DNA of 43,580 nt, from positions 1-43,580 of the forward strand of contig JALOOM010000033.1 in the NCBI GenBank assembly GCA_025454395.1, written 5' to 3'. The position numbers and the translations under genes were made by a program. Below the pieces are notes generated by a model, which searched no databases, was not told the DNA's origin, and was given only the letters and a program-made list of their open reading frames with translations. Shown here in pieces: positions 25,127-32,559 of the stretch (position 1 is the stretch's first letter; the number at the start of each line of letters is the position of its first letter). The stretch comes from Elainella sp. Prado103 (GTDB taxonomy: Bacteria > Cyanobacteriota > Cyanobacteriia > Elainellales > Elainellaceae).

Positions 25127-27628
25127 ATGCAAACCATTTCCGAAACTTCCCCAGCCGTTTCCTCGCCGATCGCCACGGTCATGCTAGATGTGGATGGCAT
25201 GAAATGTGCAGGTTGTGTCAGAGCTGTAGAAAATCAACTGCGGCACCAACCTGGGGTGGTGACTGCTACCGTTAATTTAGTTACGCAGGCAGCCATGGTG
25301 GAATGTGAACCGAGTGTTGATCCGCAGGCATTGGCGCAAAAGCTAACTGAAACTGGATTTCCGACTCAGGTGCGGGGGGATGATGAACCCGCGTCGATCG
25401 GGCTGACCCCGGCCGAAAAGCAACAGCAGGAAACCCAACGGCAAATAGGGCAATTGGTGATCGCGGCTTTACTCCTATTCTTTTCAGCGATCGGGCATCT
25501 CGATCACTTGGGTTGGATCACGGTGCCCGGCTTCAACAACATCTGGCTGCATTGGGGATTAGCCACCGTCGCGCTGCTCTTTCCGGGTCGGACTATTTTA
25601 GTCGATGGCTGGCGAGGTCTGCGCCACAACATGCCCAACATGAACACACTGGTGGGGTTAGGCACCCTAACCGCCTATGTGGCCAGTCTAGTCGCACTGT
25701 TGTTTCCCAACTTAGGTTGGGAGTGCTTTTTTGATGAGCCAGTCATGTTAGTGGGGTTTATTCTGTTAGGACGAGCCCTAGAGCAGCAAGCCAGAAGTCG
25801 GGCTACCGGCGCTTTGCAATCTCTGATTGCTTTACAACCTGCGCTGGCACGCTTAGTTAAAGACCCGATCGATCCTACCCTACCGTCTGGAGCGGGGGAT
25901 CCGCCGATCGAGCCAGCCTCCTCCGTAATCCCAACCCTGGATAGTGTCGAAATTCCGGCCCGCTTGGTAAAAGTGGGTGAGTGGTTACAGGTGTTGCCCG
26001 GCGAAAAAATGCCGGTGGATGGCGAAGTGGTGTCCGGACAGACAACTGTAGATGAATCGATGTTGACCGGCGAAGCATTACCCGTGGTCAAATCAGCCGG
26101 TGCTCCCGTCACGGCAGGCAGCCTGAACCTGACCAGCCTGATTACCATTCGTGCCACTCGCACTGGGCGGGACACCACCCTGGCCCAGATTATTGCCTTA
26201 GTGGAGGCAGCTCAAACCCGCAAAGCCCCGATCCAGCGACTGGCCGATCTGATTGCCGGATACTTTACCTACGGGGTTATGACCCTGGCAGGATTCACCT
26301 TTTGTTTCTGGTACTGGATCGGTCTACCCCTGTGGTCTGATGTCATTGATGCTCACCTGCCGCAAATACCGAGTGTCCATGCCATGATGCCGATGGGGGC
26401 TGAGATGGCCCAGGAAATTCCTGAGTTTGGCCATCCCTCTCCCTTGTTGCTTAGCTTGAAGCTAGCCATTGCAGTTTTGGTGATCGCCTGTCCTTGTGCC
26501 CTCGGATTAGCCACCCCAACGGCCATTTTGGTGGGATCGAGTTTGGGGGCTGAGCAAGGCTTGCTGATTCGGGGCGGGGATGTGCTGGAAAAAGTGCATC
26601 GATTGCAAACGATCGTATTTGACAAAACGGGTACCCTGACGGTCGGACAGCCTACGGTGACAGACTGTGTGGCGATCCATCCAGATTGGTCAGCCGCTAA
26701 ACTTCTGCAAGTGGCAGCTACGGTGGAGCGAGGCACTCAACACCCGCTCTCTCTCGCGATTCAGCAAGCTGCCCTCCAGCAAAACCTGCCGTTGCTTCCT
26801 GCCGAGGCCTTCCAGACTGAGCCTGGTTATGGCATTGCGGCGATCGTGGCAGGTCAACCGATCGCGATCGGCACAGCAGAATGGTGCCAACAACAGGCAG
26901 TTATGGGGCTGGAGCAGGGAGTCGATGCCGTAACAGCCTGGGAAGCCGCCGGAAAAACCCCCATTTATGTGGCCGCCGCAGGGGAGCTGGTTGGTCTGAT
27001 CGCTGCGCAGGATCGGTTGCGTCCGGATGCCCGAACCACTGTGCAGCAACTTCAGCAAATGGGTCTGCAAGTACACCTTTTAACGGGCGATCGGCCCCAA
27101 GTTGCCCAGGCCATTGCGGATCAACTGCAACTTGATGCCACAGCCGTGTTTGCCAATGTTCGCCCTGCCCAGAAAGCGGCGATCATTCAAAGCCTGCAAG
27201 CTCCCGACTCTGCCATCGGACTGGATTCCCAACCTGACCCATCCTCTCGTAACCGCTGTGTGGCAATGGTAGGAGATGGTATTAACGATGCTCCAGCTCT
27301 GGCCCAGTCCGATATTGGCATCGCGGTTCATTCCGGTACGGATGTCGCGATCGAAACGGCAGATATTATTTTGATGCGCGATCGGCTCAGCGATGTGGTA
27401 GCGGCAATCCAGCTTAGCCGGGCCACTTTTAACAAGATTCAGCAAAATCTCTTTTGGGCCTTCATCTACAATGCGTTAGGCATTCCGATCGCGGCTGGTG
27501 TGTTATTGCCGTTGGGGATTCTCCTCAGCCCAGCAACCGCAGGAGCTTTTATGGCCTTCAGCTCGGTGAGCGTTGTCACGAATTCCTTGCTGCTGAGAAG
27601 TTTTAAGCCAAACAAAAAGGCGCAGTAG
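25127..27628 (+). CDS. Copper-type P1B ATPase (CtaA/PacS/CopA family)
   Basis: Heavy-metal-transporting ATPase of 833 aa. The N-terminal HMA domain has GMKCAGC with Cys27 and Cys30. Eight membrane segments follow; the transmembrane Cys455-Pro-Cys457 motif (IACPCALGLATPTAI) marks a Cu(I)-type transporter. The actuator motif is MLTGEALPV, the phosphorylation site is Asp499 in FDKTGTLTVGQPTV, and hinge motifs LLTGDRPQV and MVGDGINDAPALAQ are intact. The conserved HP dipeptide is in GTQHPLSLAI. The GMKCAGC box resembles the CtaA branch (copper delivery to photosynthetic electron transport) more than PacS, but this cannot be settled by eye. The ATG at 25127 fits the family; an earlier in-frame ATG at 25076 would add 17 unrelated residues. 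Confidence 0.92.
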   Translation: MQTISETSPAVSSPIATVMLDVDGMKCAGCVRAVENQLRHQPGVVTATVNLVTQAAMVECEPSVDPQALAQKLTETGFPTQVRGDDEPASIGLTPAEKQQQETQRQIGQLVIAALLLFFSAIGHLDHLGWITVPGFNNIWLHWGLATVALLFPGRTILVDGWRGLRHNMPNMNTLVGLGTLTAYVASLVALLFPNLGWECFFDEPVMLVGFILLGRALEQQARSRATGALQSLIALQPALARLVKDPIDPTLPSGAGDPPIEPASSVIPTLDSVEIPARLVKVGEWLQVLPGEKMPVDGEVVSGQTTVDESMLTGEALPVVKSAGAPVTAGSLNLTSLITIRATRTGRDTTLAQIIALVEAAQTRKAPIQRLADLIAGYFTYGVMTLAGFTFCFWYWIGLPLWSDVIDAHLPQIPSVHAMMPMGAEMAQEIPEFGHPSPLLLSLKLAIAVLVIACPCALGLATPTAILVGSSLGAEQGLLIRGGDVLEKVHRLQTIVFDKTGTLTVGQPTVTDCVAIHPDWSAAKLLQVAATVERGTQHPLSLAIQQAALQQNLPLLPAEAFQTEPGYGIAAIVAGQPIAIGTAEWCQQQAVMGLEQGVDAVTAWEAAGKTPIYVAAAGELVGLIAAQDRLRPDARTTVQQLQQMGLQVHLLTGDRPQVAQAIADQLQLDATAVFANVRPAQKAAIIQSLQAPDSAIGLDSQPDPSSRNRCVAMVGDGINDAPALAQSDIGIAVHSGTDVAIETADIILMRDRLSDVVAAIQLSRATFNKIQQNLFWAFIYNALGIPIAAGVLLPLGILLSPATAGAFMAFSSVSVVTNSLLLRSFKPNKKAQ

Positions 27629-27635
27629 CTGCGCC
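27614..27635 (-). terminator. Minus-strand terminator for the 27725-28339 gene, overlapping the ATPase 3' end
   Basis: GGCGCA-GTAGC-TGCGCC (27619-27635) reads as a hairpin. On the minus strand it is followed by five T (A-run at 27614-27618). It includes the stop codon of the plus-strand copper ATPase, so it may influence both transcripts. Confidence 0.6.
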
Positions 27636-27681
27636 CGATCATGCAGAGGAGGAGAGCGTTATCTTGGCTTGGAATGGTTAC

Positions 27682-27723
27682 CAGCTTGAAACGCTACAGC
27701 TTGAAACGCTACAGCTTGAAACG
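27682..27723. repeat. 15-bp tandem array, 2.8 copies
   Basis: The unit CAGCTTGAAACGCTA begins at 27682, 27697 and 27712 (last one truncated). The array is bracketed by GGTTACCAG on both sides; the right-hand bracket holds the stop codon of the minus-strand gene. Confidence 0.9.
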
Positions 27724-27724
27724 G

Positions 27725-28339
27725 TTACCAGAGAGCCGGAACGGGCTGAGGAGAGGATGGGCGCTGAGAGGGAGTACCCGCATCTCCGGGGGCGGCTGGA
27801 GCAGGCTCGACCACGCTCGGACGGCGAATCGACGGAAAGGGTTCTAACGGACTGATCGGTTCTTCCGTGATCACCAGGGGAGTGGTTAAAACAGAGCCGG
27901 TGTAGGGGTTGGGCAGATCAGGCGTGCGCAAAGTTGGATCGCTGGTTAACTGTTGCTCGAGCACTTCTTTGTACAGTCGGTTGACTGCCCGACCATCTTG
28001 AGAAATGGAATTCTCCACATAGTTAGGAATACCAAAAATGAGCCGGAAGCCTTGCCAGATCCCTCGGTTATCAAAATAGTTGCCGGTATGACTATAGAAA
28101 GCTTGGTTAAACCGCTGGGGAATGGTTGGAGGAAGGGATTCTGTATAGAAGTAGGGATCGTAAGGATCGGCATAACGGGCGGGATAGTCCGATCGGGATC
28201 CAGCCACCAAGGCATTTTGGGTTTCCTGGGCCAAGGCTTGCTCCGGTGAGATGTCCTGGGCCAGGGATTGCGATGAAGATCCGATCAAAATTCCCAATCC
28301 TGTTCCCACTAGCCCGATCCATTGGCATGTTTTGCTCAT
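27725..28339 (-). CDS. Exported proline-rich protein of unknown function, 204 aa
   Basis: A clear signal peptide covers residues 1-28 (hydrophobic WIGLVGTGLGILIGSSSQ, cleavage near SLAQD). The mature protein has an aromatic-rich region (YARYADPYDPYFYTESLPP style, Tyr and Pro frequent) and a plausible folded core (FDNRGIWQGFRLIFGIPNYV). The C-terminus from about residue 145 onward is Pro/Ser-rich and likely disordered. I do not recognise a named family. It is divergent from pyrE with 321 bp between them and convergent with the copper ATPase; a hairpin terminator lies about 90 bp past its stop. Confidence 0.75.
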   Translation of the reverse strand: MSKTCQWIGLVGTGLGILIGSSSQSLAQDISPEQALAQETQNALVAGSRSDYPARYADPYDPYFYTESLPPTIPQRFNQAFYSHTGNYFDNRGIWQGFRLIFGIPNYVENSISQDGRAVNRLYKEVLEQQLTSDPTLRTPDLPNPYTGSVLTTPLVITEEPISPLEPFPSIRRPSVVEPAPAAPGDAGTPSQRPSSPQPVPALW

Positions 28340-28660
28340 GACGATTGCCCTCTCATTTCAATTGCTGACACAAACCTGCTTCTATTGATAGTTCTGCTGA
28401 TGATATTTTTGCTCAGCCCATTCTGGCTGCATCGATCCCAAGCCAATGACTGAATCGCCAATTACTTAATTTCAACCTCGTCTGCATCCCAGTGAGCCTA
28501 TATCCTGATCGGCACAACCCAACCACGATTTTTCTCTCCCTCCTAATTAATCATAAATTCTTCTGGACAAGTTGGCACAGATTCGCTGCGAAAAATTCTG
28601 GCATCGCTTGTTATAGTGTTGTGTTGATCTATTTGAGCACAGACAATTTGTGCATATATC
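28340..28660. other. Divergent promoter region between the exported protein and pyrE
   Basis: This 321-bp AT-rich spacer has no gene. A TATAGT box lies at 28612-28617 without a good -35. A small inverted repeat GCACA-GACAATT-TGTGC (28637-28653) sits just before the pyrE ATG, where a ribosome site would normally be; no Shine-Dalgarno is visible. Confidence 0.4.
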
Positions 28661-29254
28661 ATGCCATCCTCCCCGATCGTTCAAGCTGAATTGCCCGTTT
28701 TGCGTCAATATCTTCTCGATCTGTTTTGTCAGGTTGCTTACCAAGAAGGGGATTTCACATTGTCATCCGGACAACGCAGCACCTATTACATCAATGGCAA
28801 GCAGGTCACCCTCCATCCGGAAGGGGGAGCGGTAGTCGGGAAGGTGTTACTGTCAATGTTGCCGCCAGACACGCAAGCCGTAGCAGGATTGACCCTCGGA
28901 GCCGATCCCATGGTGACCGCGACTAGCGTTGTGGCGACCTATGAAGGGCGATCGATCGCTCCCCTGATTGTGCGCAAAGAAGCTAAAGGCCATGGCACCC
29001 AGGCTTACATTGAAGGGCTCGCTTTACCGGCTGATACGCCCGTCGTGATCCTGGAAGATGTGGTGACGACCGGACAATCTGCCCTCAAGGCAGTTGAGCG
29101 AATTCGATCCGCAGGCTATCGGGTTACGCAAATTTTAGCGTTGGTCGATCGAGCCCAAGGGGGAGCTGAACTTTATCAGCAGCAACAAATTCCGTTTCAA
29201 GCTGTTTTTTCGATCGAAGATCTGCAAAAGCATTGGGCTCACTTGCACCCATAG
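28661..29254 (+). CDS. pyrE: Orotate phosphoribosyltransferase (PyrE)
   Basis: Pyrimidine biosynthesis enzyme joining orotate to PRPP to give OMP. The family landmarks are FTLSSGQRSTYYINGKQVTL, the flexible-loop region VRKEAKGHGTQAYIEG and the PRPP-binding signature VVILEDVVTTGQSALKAVE. The length (197 aa) is normal for the bacterial form. The ATG at 28661 is the only reasonable start, though it lacks a clear Shine-Dalgarno. Its stop codon lies in the first copy of a 16-bp tandem repeat. Confidence 0.95.
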   Translation: MPSSPIVQAELPVLRQYLLDLFCQVAYQEGDFTLSSGQRSTYYINGKQVTLHPEGGAVVGKVLLSMLPPDTQAVAGLTLGADPMVTATSVVATYEGRSIAPLIVRKEAKGHGTQAYIEGLALPADTPVVILEDVVTTGQSALKAVERIRSAGYRVTQILALVDRAQGGAELYQQQQIPFQAVFSIEDLQKHWAHLHP

Positions 29255-29292
29255 GAAATAGCACCCATAGGAAATAGCACCCACAGGAGATA
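29245..29292. repeat. 16-bp tandem repeat, 3 copies, containing the pyrE stop codon
   Basis: The unit GCACCCATAGGAAATA begins at 29245, 29261 and 29277 (third copy with two or three changes). Copy 1 encodes the last residues and TAG stop (29252-29254) of pyrE. Confidence 0.9.
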
Positions 29293-29320
29293 TCTTTGAT
29301 CGAGTGAGATACTAATCCCT

Positions 29321-30343
29321 ATGACGACTCGTTTTCTCTCCCTCCCCCTGGATCGCCTGACGGAAGCCACCTCGATCGCCCTGGCCCAACAAATTCAGCT
29401 CGCTGAGGTTCAAACTCCCTTAAGTCCAGTTCCCATTACGACTGCTTTGGTGCATTGTGATGGGGCTTGTGATGGGGCTTGTGATGGGGATAATGCATCA
29501 GTTTCGACCGCGCAAACTGCGGATGAGCAAACCCCGATCGTGATGCTACACGGTTTTGACAGCTCAGTGTTCGAATTCCGGCGGCTCTTACCGTTGCTGG
29601 CTGCGACGCATCCGGTGTGGGCGATCGATCTGCTGGGGTTTGGCTTTACTGATCGATCGATCGATTTGGCCTTTAGTCCTGCGGCGATTAAAACCCACCT
29701 GTATTACACCTGGAAAACGCTGATCGGCAAACCGATGGTTTTAGTGGGGGCTTCCATGGGCGGTGCAGCGGCGATCGATTTTGCCCTCAGTTATCCTGAG
29801 GCGGTGCAGCAACTGGTCTTGATCGACAGTGCCGGATTCACGGCTGGGCCAGCCTTAGGCAAATATCTAATTGCGCCCTTAGGCTACTTGGCGACCGCTT
29901 TTTTGCGAAATCTTAAGGTGCGGCAAAATATTAGCCTGAAAGCGTATCATGATCCGAGCTTTGCTTCCCCTGATGCATTGAGTTGTGCAGCCTTGCATCT
30001 CGATCGCATCGGTTGGCGGCAGGCGTTAATTGCCTTTACCCGCAGTGGTGGCTACGGCTCCTTTCAGCAGCAATTGCCCCAGCTCCGGATGCCAACCTTG
30101 ATTGTTTGGGGACGGTGCGATCGAATTTTAGGCACGACCGATGCCGAAAGATTTCAGCAAGCTATCCCAAACAGTCAACTGGTTTGGATTGAAGCCTGTG
30201 GTCATGTGCCCCATTTGGAAAGCCCCCAAACCACTGCCAACCGGATTCTGGAGTTCATTGGTCTGAGCGGAACTGGGATCACCTCAACGCCAATTCGATC
30301 CACTCCAGTCGATCCCCATTCAGCGATCGATCCCAATTCATAG
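29321..30343 (+). CDS. Alpha/beta-fold hydrolase
   Basis: Protein of 340 aa with a complete alpha/beta-hydrolase core: [18 protein letters not shown] (oxyanion region), the nucleophile elbow GASMGGAAA, an acid in [15 protein letters not shown] and the catalytic His in [13 protein letters not shown]. No signal peptide. The substrate is unknown; ester, haloalkane and thioester hydrolases share this scaffold. Residues ~45-60 contain a [12 protein letters not shown] repeat produced by an in-frame 12-bp tandem array, probably a tolerated loop insertion. It lies 66 bp after pyrE and 11 bp before the ParA-type gene, whose ribosome site (GAGGAGG) overlaps its stop. Confidence 0.85.
   Translation: MTTRFLSLPLDRLTEATSIALAQQIQLAEVQTPLSPVPITTALVHCDGACDGACDGDNASVSTAQTADEQTPIVMLHGFDSSVFEFRRLLPLLAATHPVWAIDLLGFGFTDRSIDLAFSPAAIKTHLYYTWKTLIGKPMVLVGASMGGAAAIDFALSYPEAVQQLVLIDSAGFTAGPALGKYLIAPLGYLATAFLRNLKVRQNISLKAYHDPSFASPDALSCAALHLDRIGWRQALIAFTRSGGYGSFQQQLPQLRMPTLIVWGRCDRILGTTDAERFQQAIPNSQLVWIEACGHVPHLESPQTTANRILEFIGLSGTGITSTPIRSTPVDPHSAIDPNS
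29459..29489. repeat. 12-bp tandem repeat in coding sequence, 2.6 copies
   Basis: The unit GATGGGGCTTGT begins at 29459, 29471 and 29483. It inserts Asp-Gly-Ala-Cys tetrapeptides into the hydrolase, and the frame is kept. Confidence 0.88.
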
Positions 30344-30354
30344 AGGAGGTTTGG

Positions 30355-31002
30355 ATGGCCACCGCTTCGCCCAAAGTGATTGCAGTACTCAACGGTAAAG
30401 GGGGGGTTGGCAAAACCACCACTGCGGTTAACTTAGCGGCAGTGCTATCTGAATCCACGTCGGTGTTGCTGGTCGATGCGGATCCACAAGGTTCGGCAAC
30501 CTGGTGGGTGGAGCAAAGCAATATGGGGTTTGATTTAACCCAGGAAACCGATCCCCAATTGTTGAAGCAATTGCGTGAGGTCAATCACTATCCGGTGATT
30601 ATTGTTGATATGCCACCTGCCCTCGATTCTCGCTCCCTCAGTGCTGTGATACCAGCGGCAGATTACTTGCTGCTGCCCACTCCACCAGCAGCCATGGATC
30701 TCTCTGCTTTGATTGAGACGATCAAACGCACGGTGTTGCCAGCGGGCATTCGGCATCGGGTATTAATTAGTCGAGTCGATCCGCGTAGTCAAACGGATGC
30801 CATTGATGCTCAAACCACCCTGACCGAGTTAGGCATTCCCGTCTGTCAAACCTTCGTCCGATCCTATAAAGCCCATGAACGAGCGGCTTTGGAGCGAGTC
30901 TCCATTTTGCAATGGCGCGGCAGAAATGCCAAAGAGGCTCAAGCAGACTATCGCAAAGTTGCTGCTGAAGTCGCACAGGATTTGAGCGATGATAGAAAGT
31001 AG
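30355..31002 (+). CDS. ParA/MinD-type ATPase, probable carboxysome-positioning McdA (type 2)
   Basis: ParA-family ATPase of 215 aa with the deviant Walker A motif KGGVGKTT (Lys15 signature, Lys20), Walker A' region [13 protein letters not shown] and Walker [15 protein letters not shown]. No N-terminal DNA-binding domain and no parB or parS-like gene nearby, which argues against a plasmid partition locus. The following gene encodes a coiled-coil protein with features described for McdB: a basic start with RKRLSDLLREE and a Trp within the last four residues. ParA-type McdA uses McdB to space carboxysomes on the nucleoid. Assignment is by gene pair and motifs from memory, not by alignment. A strong GAGGAGG ribosome site precedes the ATG. 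Confidence 0.78.
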   Translation: MATASPKVIAVLNGKGGVGKTTTAVNLAAVLSESTSVLLVDADPQGSATWWVEQSNMGFDLTQETDPQLLKQLREVNHYPVIIVDMPPALDSRSLSAVIPAADYLLLPTPPAAMDLSALIETIKRTVLPAGIRHRVLISRVDPRSQTDAIDAQTTLTELGIPVCQTFVRSYKAHERAALERVSILQWRGRNAKEAQADYRKVAAEVAQDLSDDRK

Positions 31003-31020
31003 AAGCTAGGAGGGGATGTC

Positions 31021-31878
31021 ATGGCGAGGAAGCGATTGTCAGATTTACTCAGAGAGGAAGGACAAAAGCCAGAAAAATCCCCTGATTTGCCTACCGATCT
31101 CCCATCCGCTGATTCTGCCCAAGATACCGATCCGATCGAACCTGTGATCGCGGTTGAGGCGGAATTGCTCGAACCGCCAGCGACCCCTGTAGCCGATTTT
31201 GTGGATGATTTACGCCAAGCGACGGAGCCAGAAGGGGCTGATCTCTCCAGTTCCGATCGGGCAGATTTATCCCAGTCCACCCGGATCGCTGAATTAGAAC
31301 ATCAATTGACTGAATTGGCGCATCAATTAGCTGATGCTCAGTCCGCCCTGGTTGCTCAAAAACGGACTGCCCAAAACAAAGAAGCCGACCTCCAGGAGCT
31401 GATTGCCAACCTAGAAGCCAAAATTGCGCATCAAGCCGAAGAGATGCAACAGTGGCAGGCGGAATTGCAAGCGGAGGCAGCGCAAGCCAAGCAAACTGCC
31501 AAACAACTGCAAGCTGAACTGGAGGATGCGCGACAAACGATTTTGCAACTCTCGCAAGCCAATGCTAAACCGACCCCGCGCGTGATTGAATCGCCTCGAG
31601 CTGCTGAACCAGAGTTAGAACCCAGCAAACATCAACTCGTCTTACCCAGTCGCCCGATCGGTACCCCCCGCCCTGCCAGCCCTAGCTTTCCGAGCCAACC
31701 GGCTGCCTCCCAGCCCGTCCCTGCCTCCGATCGCCCCCCGGTGCATCAGTTAGCCCTGCGGAAAATGCTCGATCACCCGACTCAACCTGGTTCTCTCCCG
31801 CCTATGCCGTCGGAGCCTCGTCCACCTCAACCCGAAACCGTGAAATTAACTGAAACTGATGTGGGTTGGATGGATTAG
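31021..31878 (+). CDS. Coiled-coil protein, probable McdB (type 2) carboxysome-positioning partner
   Basis: Protein of 285 aa. It begins MARKRLSDLLREEGQKPEKS (basic motif), then has an acidic, probably disordered segment (residues ~20-90). A long Gln/Ala/Glu-rich coiled coil follows (~90-185; DLQELIANLEAKIAHQAEEM and similar), and then a Pro/Ser-rich C-terminal third. It ends in DVGWMD with Trp third from last. Basic N-terminus, Gln-rich coiled coil and terminal Trp together match the description of type 2 McdB proteins, which self-associate, bind carboxysomes and stimulate McdA. It lies 18 bp after the ParA-type gene with a strong AGGAGG ribosome site. The alternative is another ParA-partner adaptor. 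Confidence 0.72.
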   Translation: MARKRLSDLLREEGQKPEKSPDLPTDLPSADSAQDTDPIEPVIAVEAELLEPPATPVADFVDDLRQATEPEGADLSSSDRADLSQSTRIAELEHQLTELAHQLADAQSALVAQKRTAQNKEADLQELIANLEAKIAHQAEEMQQWQAELQAEAAQAKQTAKQLQAELEDARQTILQLSQANAKPTPRVIESPRAAEPELEPSKHQLVLPSRPIGTPRPASPSFPSQPAASQPVPASDRPPVHQLALRKMLDHPTQPGSLPPMPSEPRPPQPETVKLTETDVGWMD

Positions 31879-31964
31879 GGGGCGATTGATGCAGATCCAG
31901 TTCGCTGGATCGGGATTTCTAGCTGAGCGACGGTTCCAATTGTTCGATCCTATTGATCCTCAAG

Positions 31965-32028
31965 CAGAGTTTGAGCCAGGACAGAGTTTGAGCCAGAGCA
32001 GAGTTTGAGCCAGGACAGAGTTTGAGCC
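31965..32028. repeat. 17-bp tandem array, 4 copies
   Basis: The unit CAGAGTTTGAGCCAGGA begins at 31965, 31982, 31999 and 32016 with one or two substitutions. Confidence 0.9.
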
Positions 32029-32124
32029 GGTAAAGTGGGATCGACTCCCGTTCATGACCTAGCAACATATTTAGAATCCTAATCATTCAGGAATCCCCAG
32101 CTAAATCGTAAATCAGGTTACAAA

Positions 32125-32156
32125 TTTACTCAGTAAGGTAGCGTTTACTGAGTGAA
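32125..32156. promoter_or_regulatory. Strong inverted repeat upstream of the permease gene
   Basis: ACTCAGTAA (32128-32136) and TTACTGAGT (32145-32153) are perfect 9-bp arms around an 8-nt loop. The stem can extend to about 12 pairs including one G-T. No T-run follows, so an operator or RNA element is as likely as a terminator of the upstream operon. Confidence 0.45.
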
Positions 32157-32222
32157 CTGTGACCAAATGTTTGTAGCTCGTCCTGAAAGATTGCGGATGT
32201 ATACAGTACACTGCAACCTCCA

Positions 32223-32254
32223 ACTGCACTGTCGGTACACTGCACTGTCGGTAC
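32223..32254. repeat. 16-bp tandem duplication
   Basis: ACTGCACTGTCGGTAC occurs twice without mismatch at 32223-32238 and 32239-32254. A related GTACACTGCA lies just upstream. Confidence 0.88.
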
Positions 32255-32483
32255 TTTGAAGTGGGTCAACACTCTAGCTCAACGATGCTAGGGCCATTTT
32301 GCAGTGAGTTTTGAAGCATTAACTGCACAGTTGAGGTATCTCGTTCATTAACACTGGTTTGATTTGGCACGATCCTGCACTTTATCGTTTTCCATTCTTG
32401 ATAGAATCACCTGTTTTTACAGGTTGATTGCAATTTGCAGATTGGTTGCGATCGAATTATCAACTGCTGATTAACTACTGGTA

Positions 32484-32516
32484 CTGATCAACTACTGATC
32501 AACTACTGATCAATTA
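32484..32516. repeat. 11-bp tandem array, 3 copies
   Basis: The unit CTGATCAACTA begins at 32484, 32495 and 32506. Diverged relatives (CTGATTAACTA upstream, CAATTACTGG downstream) flank it. Confidence 0.85.
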
Positions 32517-32559
32517 CTGGTGACAACTAGCATCAACTAGCGACTATTGGAGAGGCTGA

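Larger units (their letters stand above)
31879..32559. other. Long spacer upstream of the NCS2 permease, with arrays and hairpins
   Basis: This 681-bp region has no convincing gene. It contains a 17-bp array (31965-32028), a strong hairpin (32125-32156), a 16-bp duplication (32223-32254), a small hairpin ACCTGT-TTTT-ACAGGT (32409-32424) and an 11-bp array (32484-32516). I looked for a purine riboswitch but saw no conserved core. The permease has a GGAGAGG ribosome site just before its ATG. Confidence 0.55.

Noticed and set aside
30355-31002. Plasmid partition ParA
   Set aside because: Surrounding genes (pyrE, murD, glyS, hisA) are chromosomal housekeeping genes and no parB or iteron-like centromere is nearby.
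31879-32559. Possible purine or guanidine riboswitch upstream of the NCS2 permease
   Set aside because: Hairpins are present, but I could not find the conserved core of any riboswitch class I know.
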